From positions 1,488,001-1,552,000 of the forward strand of contig NZ_AP023420.1 of NCBI RefSeq assembly GCF_018408705.1: a stretch of 64,000 nt of DNA, read 5' to 3'. Under the pieces are notes generated by a model that had not been told where the DNA came from, did no database searches, and saw only the letters and a list, made by a program, of their open reading frames with translations. Source of the DNA: Pusillibacter faecalis (GTDB lineage Bacteria > Bacillota > Clostridia > Oscillospirales > Oscillospiraceae). Position numbers and translations under genes: made by a program. Numbering within the stretch: the stretch's first letter is position 1; each line of letters opens with the position of its first letter. Positions 37,946 to 47,386 of the stretch are shown piece by piece.

Positions 37946-39097
37946 TTACATTGCCTTCCCTATCACATTTCCCATGGTATCCGCCGCTTCCCGCATTATC
38001 TCCGGCGTGGCGTGGGTGTAGGTGCTGAGCATGAAGCCCGCACTGTAATGCCCCAGGGTGCTGGACAGGGTCTTCACATCCACGCCGTTCTTCAGCGACA
38101 AGGTTGCGAAGGTATGCTTGAGATCGTGGAAGCGGATGTGTTCCGCACCGATGTCCTTGAGGATCTTCTCATGGGTGTGCCGGAAGGAGTCCGGATCGAA
38201 TATCCTGCCCGTCTTGGGTGACGGAAGCATGTATGGAGTTCCAGGATGCCTCTTGTGTTCCTCTACCATTAGGTCCACCGCCTGCTGCGAGACCGGCAGG
38301 ATCGGATGGAATTGTGGGTCTTGGGCTGGCTCACCACCAGTTCTCCCTTGGTGCGGGTCACCTGCTTCGTGATGGAGATGGTTCGGTTCTCCACGTCCAG
38401 GTCCGTCCAGAGAAGGGCCAGCAGTTCTCCCCGCCGCAGTCCCGTGGTCAGCTCCAGATAGAAAGGAGCCAGTAATCCCCGCTTGTCCGCCTCCATCAGA
38501 TAGGGTCGGATCTTCTCTTCCGGCAGGACCTTTATCTCCCGCTTTTCCATCTTCGGCAGTTTGCAGCCCCTGGCGGGGTTCACCAGGATCAGCCGCTCTG
38601 CCACCGCCTGCTCCAGGCAGTTGTTCAGCAAGGTATGGATGCCGTGGGCTACCCGGACGCTCAGGCCTTTGTTTTTCAGTTCGATGTGCTCCGCTGTACT
38701 CGCCCGTTCTTCTGGAGAGCGTTGTAGAACTTCTGGATTTGGATCGTGGTAAGCTTGTCCAGCTTGCGTCCTCCAGTTGGGGGATGATGTGGTTATTGAT
38801 GTAGTTCAGATAGTAGTCCTTGGTGTTCTCCCAAAGCCGGGACTCGGCATAGACCTCGCATCACATCTGCCCCCAGCTGTTCACCGTATGGGTACCGCTG
38901 CGGTTCATGTCCAGCCGCTGACTGTCCGCGATGGCCTTTTTCGGCTTCTCCTTGACCTTCGCCTGAGTCTTCCCCAGTACATTCTTAATTTTCTGCTTCC
39001 CAGTCTCCGGGTCATAGGAGGCCGTGTAGAATCCCTCCCACCGGCCATCCTTCCATTTACGACTGCTGCCCTCGCCGTTGACACGTTTCTTCCCCAT
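37946..39097 (-). pseudogene. Tyrosine recombinase (integrase) remnant
   Basis: The pieces of a typical conjugative-element integrase are in order but in different frames. The N-terminus is KKRVNGEGSSRKWKDGRWEG and ends at a TGA where a Trp codon (context GQM-CEVYAESRLWEN) is expected. The middle part carries LTTGLRRGELLAL. The C-terminus has HDLKHTFATL and LGHYSAGFMLSTYTHA. Frameshifts lie near 38290 and 38700. The usual catalytic Arg of HDLRHTF is Lys here. It can no longer be functional as annotated. Confidence 0.88.
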
Positions 39098-39109
39098 CCA
39101 TCATCTCTC

Positions 39110-39775
39110 CCTTCCTGCCAGCTCACAGGCCCGCTGTTCATCTTCGTTTTCAAAGTTGTACGGCGGCTGGTCTGCCAGAAGCTCTTGTTGGAAGATGTCG
39201 TTGGTGAGCGGGGACTTAATCTGCCGGATGCTGTCTTTGTCCAGATGTGCCTGCCCCGGTTTCACCGACCACGCCATCATGTGAACGTGGGGATGATGCC
39301 CCTCATCATGGAACGCCGCGTATCACCGGAAATCCTGAGGCGGGATGTGCGTAGTTGCCGCAATGTCATTGCGGTGAGCACGGAGCAGGGCCTACCCTGC
39401 CTGCGCATTGTTGTAGCCAAGACGTTCCGCGTCTTCCCGGTACAGCGAAAGGATATGGGTCCAGACGTTGCCGGTGTCGTGCTCCAGTTCAGGCATGGCA
39501 GCGCTGAGACTCACATAGTCCGCATCACTGAACAGACCGTGATCTCCCAAGCGCTCCGCACGGGGCCGCGTTGCGATGTGCTTCAGGTAACCATCCGTCT
39601 GCTGCACCTGCTTCCAGTGTTCCTCCAAGGCCAGGGTGATGAGCCGGGGTGGGCGGACGGTCATCCGGGATGATCTCCACACCCATTCCCGCGTCGTAAT
39701 GTAGCAGAGATACCCTCTGGCGTTTTGTTTGCCACACTGGATATACGGACTTTTGACGATCAGTCTCGCCATCAT
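39110..39775 (-). pseudogene. MobP-type relaxase remnant
   Basis: The N-terminus is intact from MARLIVKSPYIQCGK through GYLCYITTRE to about residue 125, then the frame is lost near 39390. The next frame shows a typical relaxase segment, HMMAWSVKPGQAHLDKDSIR followed by a DIFQQELL stretch. The rest of the protein is missing. The gene's start overlaps the stop of the small RHH gene. It indicates that the island was once mobilisable by conjugation. Confidence 0.75.
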
Positions 39776-40008
39776 CCATCATCACCGTCCCGCTGCTCTA
39801 GCTGATCCTGCCGTCCATCCAGATAAGACTGCACTGAGGACGGGAGAAACAGTCCGGCGTTGTTGGCACTGAGATAGTCCAGATAGAAGTTGATGGCGTT
39901 CTCGATAAATCCGGTGAGACTGCAACTGCCGTCTTCCATATAATGCCGCTCCAGCCGCGCCTTCATCTCCGGCGTCAGGTAAAGGGCGAATTTCTCTTTT
40001 TGGCTCAT
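39772..40008 (-). CDS. Small relaxase-accessory protein (ribbon-helix-helix/MobC-like)
   Basis: This 78-residue protein begins MSQKEKFALYLTPEMKARLE and continues with SLTGFIENAINFYLDYL, which fits a ribbon-helix-helix DNA-binding protein. It precedes the relaxase with an ATGA-type overlap, as auxiliary nicking proteins do. AAAGGAGG precedes the ATG. It appears intact although its partner is broken. Confidence 0.65.
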   Translation of the reverse strand: MSQKEKFALYLTPEMKARLERHYMEDGSCSLTGFIENAINFYLDYLSANNAGLFLPSSVQSYLDGRQDQLEQRDGDDG

Positions 40009-40320
40009 AAAAGCCTCCTTTCTTAGGGTTGACCCCCTGGTTTTTCTTGTGTTCCGAATGTCTCTCTGTTAGACTGTTTGCAGATGGGGTCTGCGTTTTT
40101 CGAAACGTGGCGCGCCGCCGGACTGTTGCAGCAGTTTCGGCGGCTTTCCTTTTTAATAGGGATGTCGAAATGTTTGCCGGTCTGGGTATGGATCACCTTC
40201 ACCACCCTTCCTGAAATATTTCTGCCCCACGTCATACACTTGCCCTGCGGCCTTAGTTGACCAGCACGGCGGTTTCTTCCACGTTGGTACGCTCGTACAT
40301 CGCAGTCACGATGTAGTCCT
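40009..40320. other. Degenerate stretch without a supportable gene
   Basis: On the minus strand short in-frame pieces such as DYIVTAMYERTNVEETAVLV and VKVIHTQTGKHFDIPIKKE look protein-like but are broken by stops. I read it as decayed element DNA. Confidence 0.4.
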
Positions 40321-40969
40321 GGAAGTACTTTCCTTAGCGAGTATGAACTCTGGCGGCGTGAGCAGTATACGGAAGATATCCTTCCTCGAAAATATCTGTA
40401 TGATCTGCCTGAGACACTGCGGCTTATGCAGTCACAGATCACCGACCTATTCAAGGACGTTTTGGATATAGACACCGGCACAGACGTGGTTCCACAGCGA
40501 ATGGCCGCATATTATACGGCCGCTGGAGAGGGTGCGTTCCGCTTTTATCCGCAGCCTGTCAGCTTTGAACTGGTCAACGAAGAGGTGTTCACAGAAGTAT
40601 TGGAGCCTGGTTCCATGTATGATTTGATCGCCTATCATCTCCGCGAGTGCGTCAAACGGGGGGGAGATGCGGGTGTGCAAAAACTGCGGAAGATATTTTG
40701 CTATGACGGGCCGCGCTACGGTAGAGTATTGCAGCCGCCCCTTTGACAGCCGAGGCCGCACCTACAAGGAGGTGGGGGCTATCGCCCAGTGGACGCTCAG
40801 CAAAAAAGGTGACGATGTATTCCAGGGTTGGGAGTACAAGAAACGGTTTGCCAGAATGAAAGCCGGAACACTTCCTGCGGAGGAATTCTATGCCTGGAGC
40901 AGGAAATTCAGAGAGATGAGAGCTGCCTGCGATGCAGGTAAGATTTCTCGGAACGAATTTATGACATAG
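40321..40969 (+). pseudogene. DUF6076-like protein, truncated and frameshifted
   Basis: The frame is open from about 40321 (LSEYELWRREQYTEDILPRK) through MYDLIAYHLRECVKR. It then changes frame in a run of six to seven G at about 40660. The next frame continues MRVCKNCGRYFAMTGRATVE with a zinc-ribbon-like CKNCGRYF and C-terminal CDAGKISRNEF. There is no N-terminal start. The pattern (MYDLIAYHL, CKNCGRYF, QWTLSKKGD, KKRFA) matches the DUF6076 proteins common on mobile elements of gut Firmicutes. Confidence 0.7.
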
Positions 40970-41353
40970 CTTGCATTGATGCGATAGTCAAAACCTCCGG
41001 CTAAGCCGAAGGCTTGTGTAAGCCCTATCAGGGCATAATACCGGCAGGTGTCTCAAGGCGCGTCGAAAAAGTTTTCACTCGCATCACTTGCCCTACTGCC
41101 CGTAAACGGGCCGAATCTATCAATTGCGAGTCTTTTCAAATTGGCAGCTTTACATCTTGTCATGAATGAGTTTCTGGTTGGCGTGAGTTTAGTCGGCAAA
41201 CCTTTGCTCACGTCAACTCGGGGACTTTTTCTTCTTTACCTCGCTCTTCGCTATAAGCTCTTTTTCTCCCCATAGCCGGGTGTTTCTTTTGCTGGGGTTG
41301 CACCCTTTCGAAGGTAACTAGTGCGGAAGCTAAAACCATTTTCATGATCTTGA
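40970..41353. other. Non-coding stretch with two small hairpins
   Basis: Two adjacent hairpins (CCTCCGGC-TAA-GCCGAAGG with one mismatch, about 40998-41017, and GCCCT/AGGGC, about 41024-41036) could be remains of an insertion-sequence end. Nothing else was recognised; no reading frame is convincing. Confidence 0.3.
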
Positions 41354-41683
41354 CTATCGAGTTTCTACAATAGCAGATATCCCTGCTTCTCCTGTCGAGG
41401 GAAGCTGATTTGTCCATACAACAGTCTCCACTAGCGCGGGTGTGGCAGTCAGAATACCCATAGTATCATCCCCGGAAGTCCCATCCCTTTCTAAAACTTC
41501 GATCGTTACCGCTGTATTATCCTGGCGGGCAAGGTAAATCGTGTTGAACGGTTCCGAGTACTCATCACCGAACTTCGATTGCTCTTTCCCCCGGAATCCT
41601 TCTTTTTTCACATTCTTGGGCGCTTGATTGTCTTTCCAGTGGTTTTGATGGATGTATACTAGCCCGTTCACAGATGCCTTCAT
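41354..41683 (-). CDS. Unrecognised small protein or surface-protein fragment
   Basis: This open frame of 109 codons starts MKASVNGLVYIHQNHWKDNQ and ends LPSTGEAGISAIVETR. The LPSTG near the end resembles a sortase motif, but the membrane anchor that should follow is absent. It may be a cut-off surface protein, and chance cannot be excluded. Base composition is like the surrounding debris. Confidence 0.25.
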   Translation of the reverse strand: MKASVNGLVYIHQNHWKDNQAPKNVKKEGFRGKEQSKFGDEYSEPFNTIYLARQDNTAVTIEVLERDGTSGDDTMGILTATPALVETVVWTNQLPSTGEAGISAIVETR

Positions 41684-41699
41684 ATAAATATTGCTTTCA

Positions 41700-41899
41700 T
41701 CGTGGACACGGAAAAAAGATACGGACGATATCTTCAAGATATACTGCTGGGAACACAAAAAGCGGTTTGCCTGGACGAAGTCCGGGAAAAGCCTGCCGGA
41801 AAAACTATACGCCTGGGGCGAACGCGCCAGAGAAAAAAAGAGTGTGACAGCGGTAAGATGTCCCTGGAAGAGTATGTTACCTGGCTGAAAGAATCTTAG
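41700..41899 (+). pseudogene. Second DUF6076-like C-terminal fragment
   Basis: One frame reads YCWEHKKRFAWTKSGKSLPE then KLYAWGERAREKK. The neighbouring frame continues CDSGKMSLEEYVTWLKES to a stop at 41899. This is the same C-terminal pattern as in the pseudogene at 40321-40969, so it is a second, diverged copy broken by a frameshift near 41845. Confidence 0.6.
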
Positions 41900-42100
41900 G
41901 ACGGCAATGCAGGCCTCTCATTTGAAAGGCTTTTGATTTTCTGTATAGCAGTTTTACCCTGATGCGGCCTCAGCCCCGCATTCGGCTCGATGATTGCGTG
42001 TGGTAGACATTTGCACAGGGCATTCCTGCGCTACATTCATGAGGGCCTGATTGACTGCTGACTCCGAAGGCCGAACTCATTGATGAGGCAGTTCGGTATC

Positions 42101-42169
42101 TACGGTGTTCTGCACGAACGACTCTGCAAAGAGCAGGTGTTGCACACAGATGAGACCACCTTGCAGGTG
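42101..42169 (+). mobile_element. IS66-family transposase fragment
   Basis: Twenty-three codons read YGVLHERLCKEQVLHTDETT followed by LQV, which corresponds to the catalytic-core region of IS66 TnpC (HTDETTLQV). Nothing before or after remains in frame. The gap 41900-42390 otherwise shows no gene. Confidence 0.65.
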
Positions 42170-42390
42170 CCGAAAAAAGCGGGACGGCTATCTGCAAGTC
42201 CTATAAAATCGGGCCACACTGGAAAATACCATCCGATGGCATGACAAGCGGCAGAGTCCTTAAATCGGGACTCTGCCGCTCGATTGGCAGGAAGTGCTAA
42301 GTATTATTTGTCATCTGAACCGTCAGAATTTCACTTGCGCTGGTACATTCTTTCTGCGCCAAATCCAGTTTCACACCTAATCTTCATCCG

Positions 42391-43674
42391 TTAAAGCAGT
42401 CCTGGCAGGAAAGTGGACAACTGCGGGATTAAGACCAGGAAAAGTTGAGCGATCAGCAGTGCGATCACAGGCCCAATAATGGCTTTGCAAAGATTCTTCA
42501 CTGGAATCCCGGTAATGGATGCCGCAGTGTAGAGATTCGTGCCCACCGGCGGGGTAATAAAGCCAATAGCTAGGTTTGCCACCATAATGACACCAAAGTG
42601 AATGGGATCCACACCGACGCCCATCGCCACCGGCATCAGAATCGGTGCCAGGATAGTGATAGCGGACAGAGTCTCCATCAACATTCCGACAACCAATAGC
42701 AGGATATTCAGCAGCAACATAATCATCCACTTGCTGTTAGTGATGGAAAGGATTGCAGCTGCAAGGGCTTCTGGCACATTCTGAATGGCCAAAGCCCGGC
42801 CCAGAACAGTGGCTGCCGCCACGATAATTAGGATCGGTGCGTTGAGTCCAGCAGCACGCAACAGGATGCCCGGGAGCTGTTTGATAGTGACCGTCCGGTA
42901 GATGAACAGGGACACGATCAAGGCATACACGCAAGCTACTGCGGCGGCTTCTGTGGCGGTAAAGAGTCCGCTATAAATACCACCTAAAATCACCACTGGC
43001 GTCATGAGCGCCCAGAAGCCATCCTTGATGCTCTCAAAAATCCCCATTGTCTCTTGCTGGCAATGGATCTTCACCGGATGCCGCTTACAATAAATGTAAC
43101 AATAGATCATCAGGGCGGTACCGCACAAGACCCCTGGAATGATACCCGCCGTCAGCATGGAGTCAATACTGACCGTTCCTACCGTAATGGCAAACATCAC
43201 CATAGGTAGGCTGGGAGGGATTAAGACACCCAGGCCACCGGAGGCAGCTGTCACGCCAGTTACAAACGTCTTATCATATCCCTGTTCTTCCATGGCTGGG
43301 ATCATGATGCTACCTACCGCCGCAAATGTAGCCTGGCCGGAGCCGGAGATAGCACCAAATAACATACAGGTGAGCACTGTTGCCATGGGGACGCCACCGG
43401 TGAATCTACCCATACAGGCATTGGCAAAATTGAACAGCTTTTTGGAAATACCGCCCTGTCCCATGATCTCACCGGCCAGGATAAAGAGAGGTACCGCCAG
43501 AACCGTGAAGGAATCCAGCGCCTGTACCATATTGCGGACAATGTAAGCCAAGGATACCACGCCGCCCATCAAGCTATTGGCAATCACACCCAAGCCAATG
43601 GAAGCCAGCACCGGGACGCCAATTGCCAGCAGACAGAAAAACACTAAAAACAGGAGCCCGACTGTAGCCGTCAT
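42391..43674 (-). CDS. dctM: TRAP transporter large permease DctM (system 1)
   Basis: This 427-residue membrane protein of about twelve helices has family motifs VPLFILAGEIMGQGGI, GSGQATFAAVGSIMIPAM, PPSLPMVMFA and GGIYSGLFTATEAAAVA. The start at 43674 overlaps the stop of dctQ (ATGA) and has GGAGG nine bases upstream. With DctQ and DctP it imports a carboxylate with sodium ions. It is the last gene of the long BMC cluster. Confidence 0.93.
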   Translation of the reverse strand: MTATVGLLFLVFFCLLAIGVPVLASIGLGVIANSLMGGVVSLAYIVRNMVQALDSFTVLAVPLFILAGEIMGQGGISKKLFNFANACMGRFTGGVPMATVLTCMLFGAISGSGQATFAAVGSIMIPAMEEQGYDKTFVTGVTAASGGLGVLIPPSLPMVMFAITVGTVSIDSMLTAGIIPGVLCGTALMIYCYIYCKRHPVKIHCQQETMGIFESIKDGFWALMTPVVILGGIYSGLFTATEAAAVACVYALIVSLFIYRTVTIKQLPGILLRAAGLNAPILIIVAAATVLGRALAIQNVPEALAAAILSITNSKWMIMLLLNILLLVVGMLMETLSAITILAPILMPVAMGVGVDPIHFGVIMVANLAIGFITPPVGTNLYTAASITGIPVKNLCKAIIGPVIALLIAQLFLVLIPQLSTFLPGLL

Positions 43675-44162
43675 TTCCATTCACCTCCCTTCTTTTTTGC
43701 AACGCTCTGGCACCACATCTTCTGCAAAACCCGGAAAGTCGTCAGCCCCATACCCACTGGGAGCGCTAGATAAATATACAACATGGGGATGTGCAGTACC
43801 GTGCTGTACTGCGGCATGGCCAAGAGATCAACACAGATCTGGATTCCCACTACCGTCATGACCACAGTGAACACCAGAAAGATGGCGTAAGAAATCACAC
43901 GGACTATGCCGCGACCCTTATGAATGGACGTTTCTAGGATATCGACACGGATATGGGTTCCTTTCTTCGCCGCAAAAGAACTCCCCAGAAATGTCATCCA
44001 GATCAACGTATAGCGGGAGGTTTCCTCTGTCCAAGGCATGGAGACTTTCAGCACGAGACGTGCGAAAACCTGCAGCGCTGTGGCAAACACAAAGTATGCC
44101 ACAAAACAGGAAAGTATCGCCTCTTCAAAGTAATGATCTAGATAATACAATACTTTCTTCAT
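43671..44162 (-). CDS. dctQ: TRAP transporter small permease DctQ (system 1)
   Basis: This 163-residue protein has four membrane helices and the family pattern PWTEETSRYTLIWMTFLG at about residues 42-59. It is translationally coupled to dctM. It bridges the binding protein and the large permease. Confidence 0.9.
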   Translation of the reverse strand: MKKVLYYLDHYFEEAILSCFVAYFVFATALQVFARLVLKVSMPWTEETSRYTLIWMTFLGSSFAAKKGTHIRVDILETSIHKGRGIVRVISYAIFLVFTVVMTVVGIQICVDLLAMPQYSTVLHIPMLYIYLALPVGMGLTTFRVLQKMWCQSVAKKKGGEWK

Positions 44163-44257
44163 TTACTTCCCTTTCTCAGCACAAAGAGGCGTAGCAAATG
44201 CAGTTTCTGCCATCTCGGTCTGCTCCGCCTCCTCCATTGAAACACACTCTCAGTACA

Positions 44258-45316
44258 TTAAGATACGGCCTTGATGGAATCCTTCAGTTCAGCGACAAGG
44301 TCAGCGCCAACATTGGTAGCAATGACATCTTCCGCACTGCCCATAAGGGCCTGAAACTCCGCCAGTTCTGCGTCGGTCAGCGTGATCACGGTCAAGCCGG
44401 CATCCTCCAGCGTGGTAATGTAATTTTCCTTCTGAGCCGCTGCTTCTTTGCGTTGGAACTCCACACCGGCGCGGATAGCATCCATCACAACCTGCTGATC
44501 CTCAGCAGAAAGGCTGTTGAACCATGCGGGGTTGCAGGTGGCCATGCCTACCTGGAAGATGTGATTGGTAAGGGTGATGTACTTCTGAACCTCATAGAAC
44601 TTCTGAGAAATCACCAGTTCCAAAGGGTTATCCTGGGCATCCACCGTGCCCTGAGACAAGGCTGTATAGAGCTCGCCGAAGGCGATGGCAGAGGGAATGG
44701 CACCCAGACTCTCCCAAATAGCGATGTGCAGATTGCTCTGCATCACACGCACTTTCATACCCTTCAAATCAGCAGGGGTATGAACTTCCTTGTTGGAACT
44801 CAACTCACGGTAGGTGCAACTCTCAAAATAGCCTAAGCCCTTGAGACCACATGCATTTTCCATGGAGTCAAGCATCTTAGTGCCGAAATCTCCATCCAAG
44901 ACTGCATAAGCGGTCTCCTCATTGGGAAACGCGAAGGGTAGAGAGAAAACTTCCAAATCCTGGTTGAAAGAGGTCAGGTTAGAGGTGGAGCAGGCGGACA
45001 TTTGAATGTCGCCGCCCTGAACCGCCTGGGCCAAGTCCACATCAGAGCCCAAGGTGCCGTTGGGGTAAATATTGCACTCAAAATTGCCGTTGGCTTCCAT
45101 GTAGTCAGCAGCTACTACCCAAGCCTTGTGCATGAGGGAGTCTTCTGTGCCCGCATGCGCAATCTTTACTTCAATTTTTTTCCCGGCATCATTCTCAGCT
45201 CCGGAAGAGGTATTAGAAGAGGGCGTATTGTTCTGACTACCGCAGGCAGTCAAAAGGCGTATGCTCATCATCGTGGCAAGTGCAAGCGAAATGGCCTTTT
45301 TCATTTTCTTTTTCAT
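44258..45316 (-). CDS. dctP: TRAP transporter substrate-binding lipoprotein DctP (system 1)
   Basis: This 352-residue lipoprotein has a signal peptide ending LLTACGS and the DctP fold. The fold includes the conserved carboxylate-binding Arg region MKVRVMQSNLHIAIWESLGA and the TVDAQDNPLELV segment. The start at 45316 follows AAGGGAGG. The ligand is expected to be an organic acid. The gene begins 48 bases behind the hydroxyacid dehydrogenase gene, so it probably sits on the same transcript. Confidence 0.92.
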   Translation of the reverse strand: MKKKMKKAISLALATMMSIRLLTACGSQNNTPSSNTSSGAENDAGKKIEVKIAHAGTEDSLMHKAWVVAADYMEANGNFECNIYPNGTLGSDVDLAQAVQGGDIQMSACSTSNLTSFNQDLEVFSLPFAFPNEETAYAVLDGDFGTKMLDSMENACGLKGLGYFESCTYRELSSNKEVHTPADLKGMKVRVMQSNLHIAIWESLGAIPSAIAFGELYTALSQGTVDAQDNPLELVISQKFYEVQKYITLTNHIFQVGMATCNPAWFNSLSAEDQQVVMDAIRAGVEFQRKEAAAQKENYITTLEDAGLTVITLTDAELAEFQALMGSAEDVIATNVGADLVAELKDSIKAVS

Positions 45317-45364
45317 ATTTGTCCTCCCTTTTTGTAACTGATACAAGCAGTTCAGTCAAAAAAC

Positions 45365-46351
45365 TTAAGTCTGAAACTCCTTCACGTCTCTGACCTTTGG
45401 GTTCACAATATTCACCGTCCACTTGCCGGACAGAACGTCCAGCGCCTGCCGCGTCAGCTTGTGGTGCAGATCGATCATCGCCTCTTCCGAATACATTGCC
45501 ACATGCGGCGTATAAATTAGGTTCTGAATCTGGTGGGCAGGATGCTTAGGGGGCAGAGGCTCGCCTTCAATGACATCCAGGCCAGCGCCACCAATCGTTC
45601 CCTCCCGTAGCGCCGTCAGTAAATCATCAGTATTGATGATGGCTCCGCGGGAAACATTCACGATCACAGAGTCCTTCTTCATCTGCTTTAGTTCTTTCAT
45701 GCCAATCATGTGATAAGTGCCTGGATTGAGTACCGTGTTGATGGAGACGATGTCAGAGTTGCGCAGGACTTCTTCAAGCGTGCTACAAAGGCGGATACCA
45801 TCCATCTGGATCTCCTTGAGGAAAGGATCGTACACCAGTATCTCCATACCCATGCCCCGAACCATCTTAGCCTGCTCCCGGGCGATACGACCGAAACCGA
45901 TCTGGCCAAACACCTGATCAGACAGACGGTGTACGATATGGCCTTCTCCCTGTCCGTAGGCGCCGGCCCTTCCCCGGGCCACGAAATCCAGCAAGTGCTT
46001 TTTCAGCGTTAGAGCCAGTAGGAAGGATTGGGACGCCACCTCATACGCACAGTAGTCTGGCACGTTGCACACAGGAATCCCGCGCTCTGTCGCAGCGTCT
46101 AAATCCACAGAATCGTAGCCGATGCCGCACCGACCGATGAACTTCAGCTTAGGCAATGCCTCAATCACTCGGCGAGACATTGGGACTGCCACCACCATGA
46201 CTGCGTCAGCGTCCTGTGCCCCGGCGATAATCTCATCCTCCGTGCCCCAGTCATGAAATTCAATCTCCATGCCCGCCTTTTCAAAGGCTTCCTGTTCAAT
46301 CTTCTTCGTTTCAGGGCCCAGCCACTGCTGATCCACAAAATGAATCTTCAT
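45365..46351 (-). CDS. D-2-hydroxyacid dehydrogenase (copy 1)
   Basis: This 328-residue NAD(P)-dependent enzyme has the nucleotide-binding motif in slightly altered form (GQIGFGRIAREQA, with Ala for the last Gly). It also has the catalytic Arg in NVSRGAIINTDDL, a Glu downstream and the catalytic His in TPHVAMYSEEA. Family members interconvert 2-oxo acids and D-2-hydroxy acids, for example glyoxylate and glycolate or hydroxypyruvate and glycerate. AAGGAGAG precedes the ATG. It has a second, diverged copy at the other end of the BMC genes. Confidence 0.88.
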   Translation of the reverse strand: MKIHFVDQQWLGPETKKIEQEAFEKAGMEIEFHDWGTEDEIIAGAQDADAVMVVAVPMSRRVIEALPKLKFIGRCGIGYDSVDLDAATERGIPVCNVPDYCAYEVASQSFLLALTLKKHLLDFVARGRAGAYGQGEGHIVHRLSDQVFGQIGFGRIAREQAKMVRGMGMEILVYDPFLKEIQMDGIRLCSTLEEVLRNSDIVSINTVLNPGTYHMIGMKELKQMKKDSVIVNVSRGAIINTDDLLTALREGTIGGAGLDVIEGEPLPPKHPAHQIQNLIYTPHVAMYSEEAMIDLHHKLTRQALDVLSGKWTVNIVNPKVRDVKEFQT

Positions 46352-46469
46352 AATCAGCTCTCCTTTATATGCTCAGGCGCACAAAAACTCTCCGTTAGCG
46401 GGTAGAACCGCTACGGTACATGTTTGCGTGCTTACCTGAACGTTTCCTCGCATGCTGTTGTTTGAAACC

Positions 46470-47369
46470 TTACTCCTGGCAAAGTTTCTGGAGTCTTGCG
46501 TAACGGACGTCGGTCAGCTGCTGAAGTCCCTCGATATCCTCGTCAGTCAGGTGACGGAACTTTTTAAACCGGGTCACGAACTCCCTCACGGGTTTCGGAT
46601 TCTTTACGACGACAGACATGGAGAACTTGCCGTTTTCCACCTCATAGAGCGGGGCGAAGTTCGTCTCGATAGCCAAGCGGGCCACCTCGATACTTTCGTC
46701 GGACTTACAGCCCCAGCCGGTGACGCAGGGATTGTAAACATGTAGATACGCAAGGCCGTTATCCACCTGCATGGCCTTCTCCAGCTTCTTAACCATATCC
46801 GGGATGTAAGCAGGGCTCATGGTGGCCATATAGGGGATGTCATGCATGGCCATGATCATGGGAAAATCCTTCTTGTTCTGTTTCTTGCCGCCGTGGCCGT
46901 CGATGACAGGCGTAGTGGAAGTCCATGCGCCCTTGGAGGTGGAGCCGCTACGCTGATAGCCAGTGTTCATATAGCCCTCGTTATCGTAGCAGATATAGAT
47001 CAGCTTGTCTCCACGTTCCGCCGCGCCGGAGAGGCACTGCATACCGGCGTCCACAGAGGCACCATCGCCAGCGAAGGCGACCACGTTGACATGGCGGCCA
47101 ATGTGTTCATAGTGCAGCTTAATGCCAGCCAGCATGGATGCCACATTGTCCAGCAGCGGGAAAAACACCGGAGTTTTGGCACCGGACTGCTTGTCCCAAC
47201 CCACAACGCCGACACCGCCCATACACCCGGGAGGGATCGCAAAGATCGTGTTGGGCCCCAGAACCTTCATGCAGGTGCGCAGAGTCAGCTCGATGTTGCA
47301 GCCAACGCAGGCGGAGATACCAGGAGAAATCTGGTCCTCATAAGTTGCCAGTTTATCAATGACATTCAT
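46470..47369 (-). CDS. porB: 2-Oxoacid:ferredoxin oxidoreductase beta subunit (pyruvate type)
   Basis: This 299-residue thiamine-diphosphate subunit has an N-terminal Cys pair (ACVGCNIEL) and later Cys residues for an iron-sulfur cluster. It also has GDGASVDAGMQCLSGAAERG with YDNEGYMNTG for TPP, and NPCVTGWGC near the C-terminus, a pattern usual in pyruvate oxidoreductases. It oxidises a 2-oxo acid with CoA to acyl-CoA, CO2 and reduced ferredoxin. It is the last of four clustered subunits. Confidence 0.9.
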   Translation of the reverse strand: MNVIDKLATYEDQISPGISACVGCNIELTLRTCMKVLGPNTIFAIPPGCMGGVGVVGWDKQSGAKTPVFFPLLDNVASMLAGIKLHYEHIGRHVNVVAFAGDGASVDAGMQCLSGAAERGDKLIYICYDNEGYMNTGYQRSGSTSKGAWTSTTPVIDGHGGKKQNKKDFPMIMAMHDIPYMATMSPAYIPDMVKKLEKAMQVDNGLAYLHVYNPCVTGWGCKSDESIEVARLAIETNFAPLYEVENGKFSMSVVVKNPKPVREFVTRFKKFRHLTDEDIEGLQQLTDVRYARLQKLCQE

Positions 47370-47386
47370 GGTAGTTCCCCCCTTCT

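Noticed and set aside
40998-41036. Possible IS200/IS605 end
   Set aside because: Two adjacent hairpins resemble such ends, but no transposase gene or matching second end was found, so it is only noted within the gap entry.
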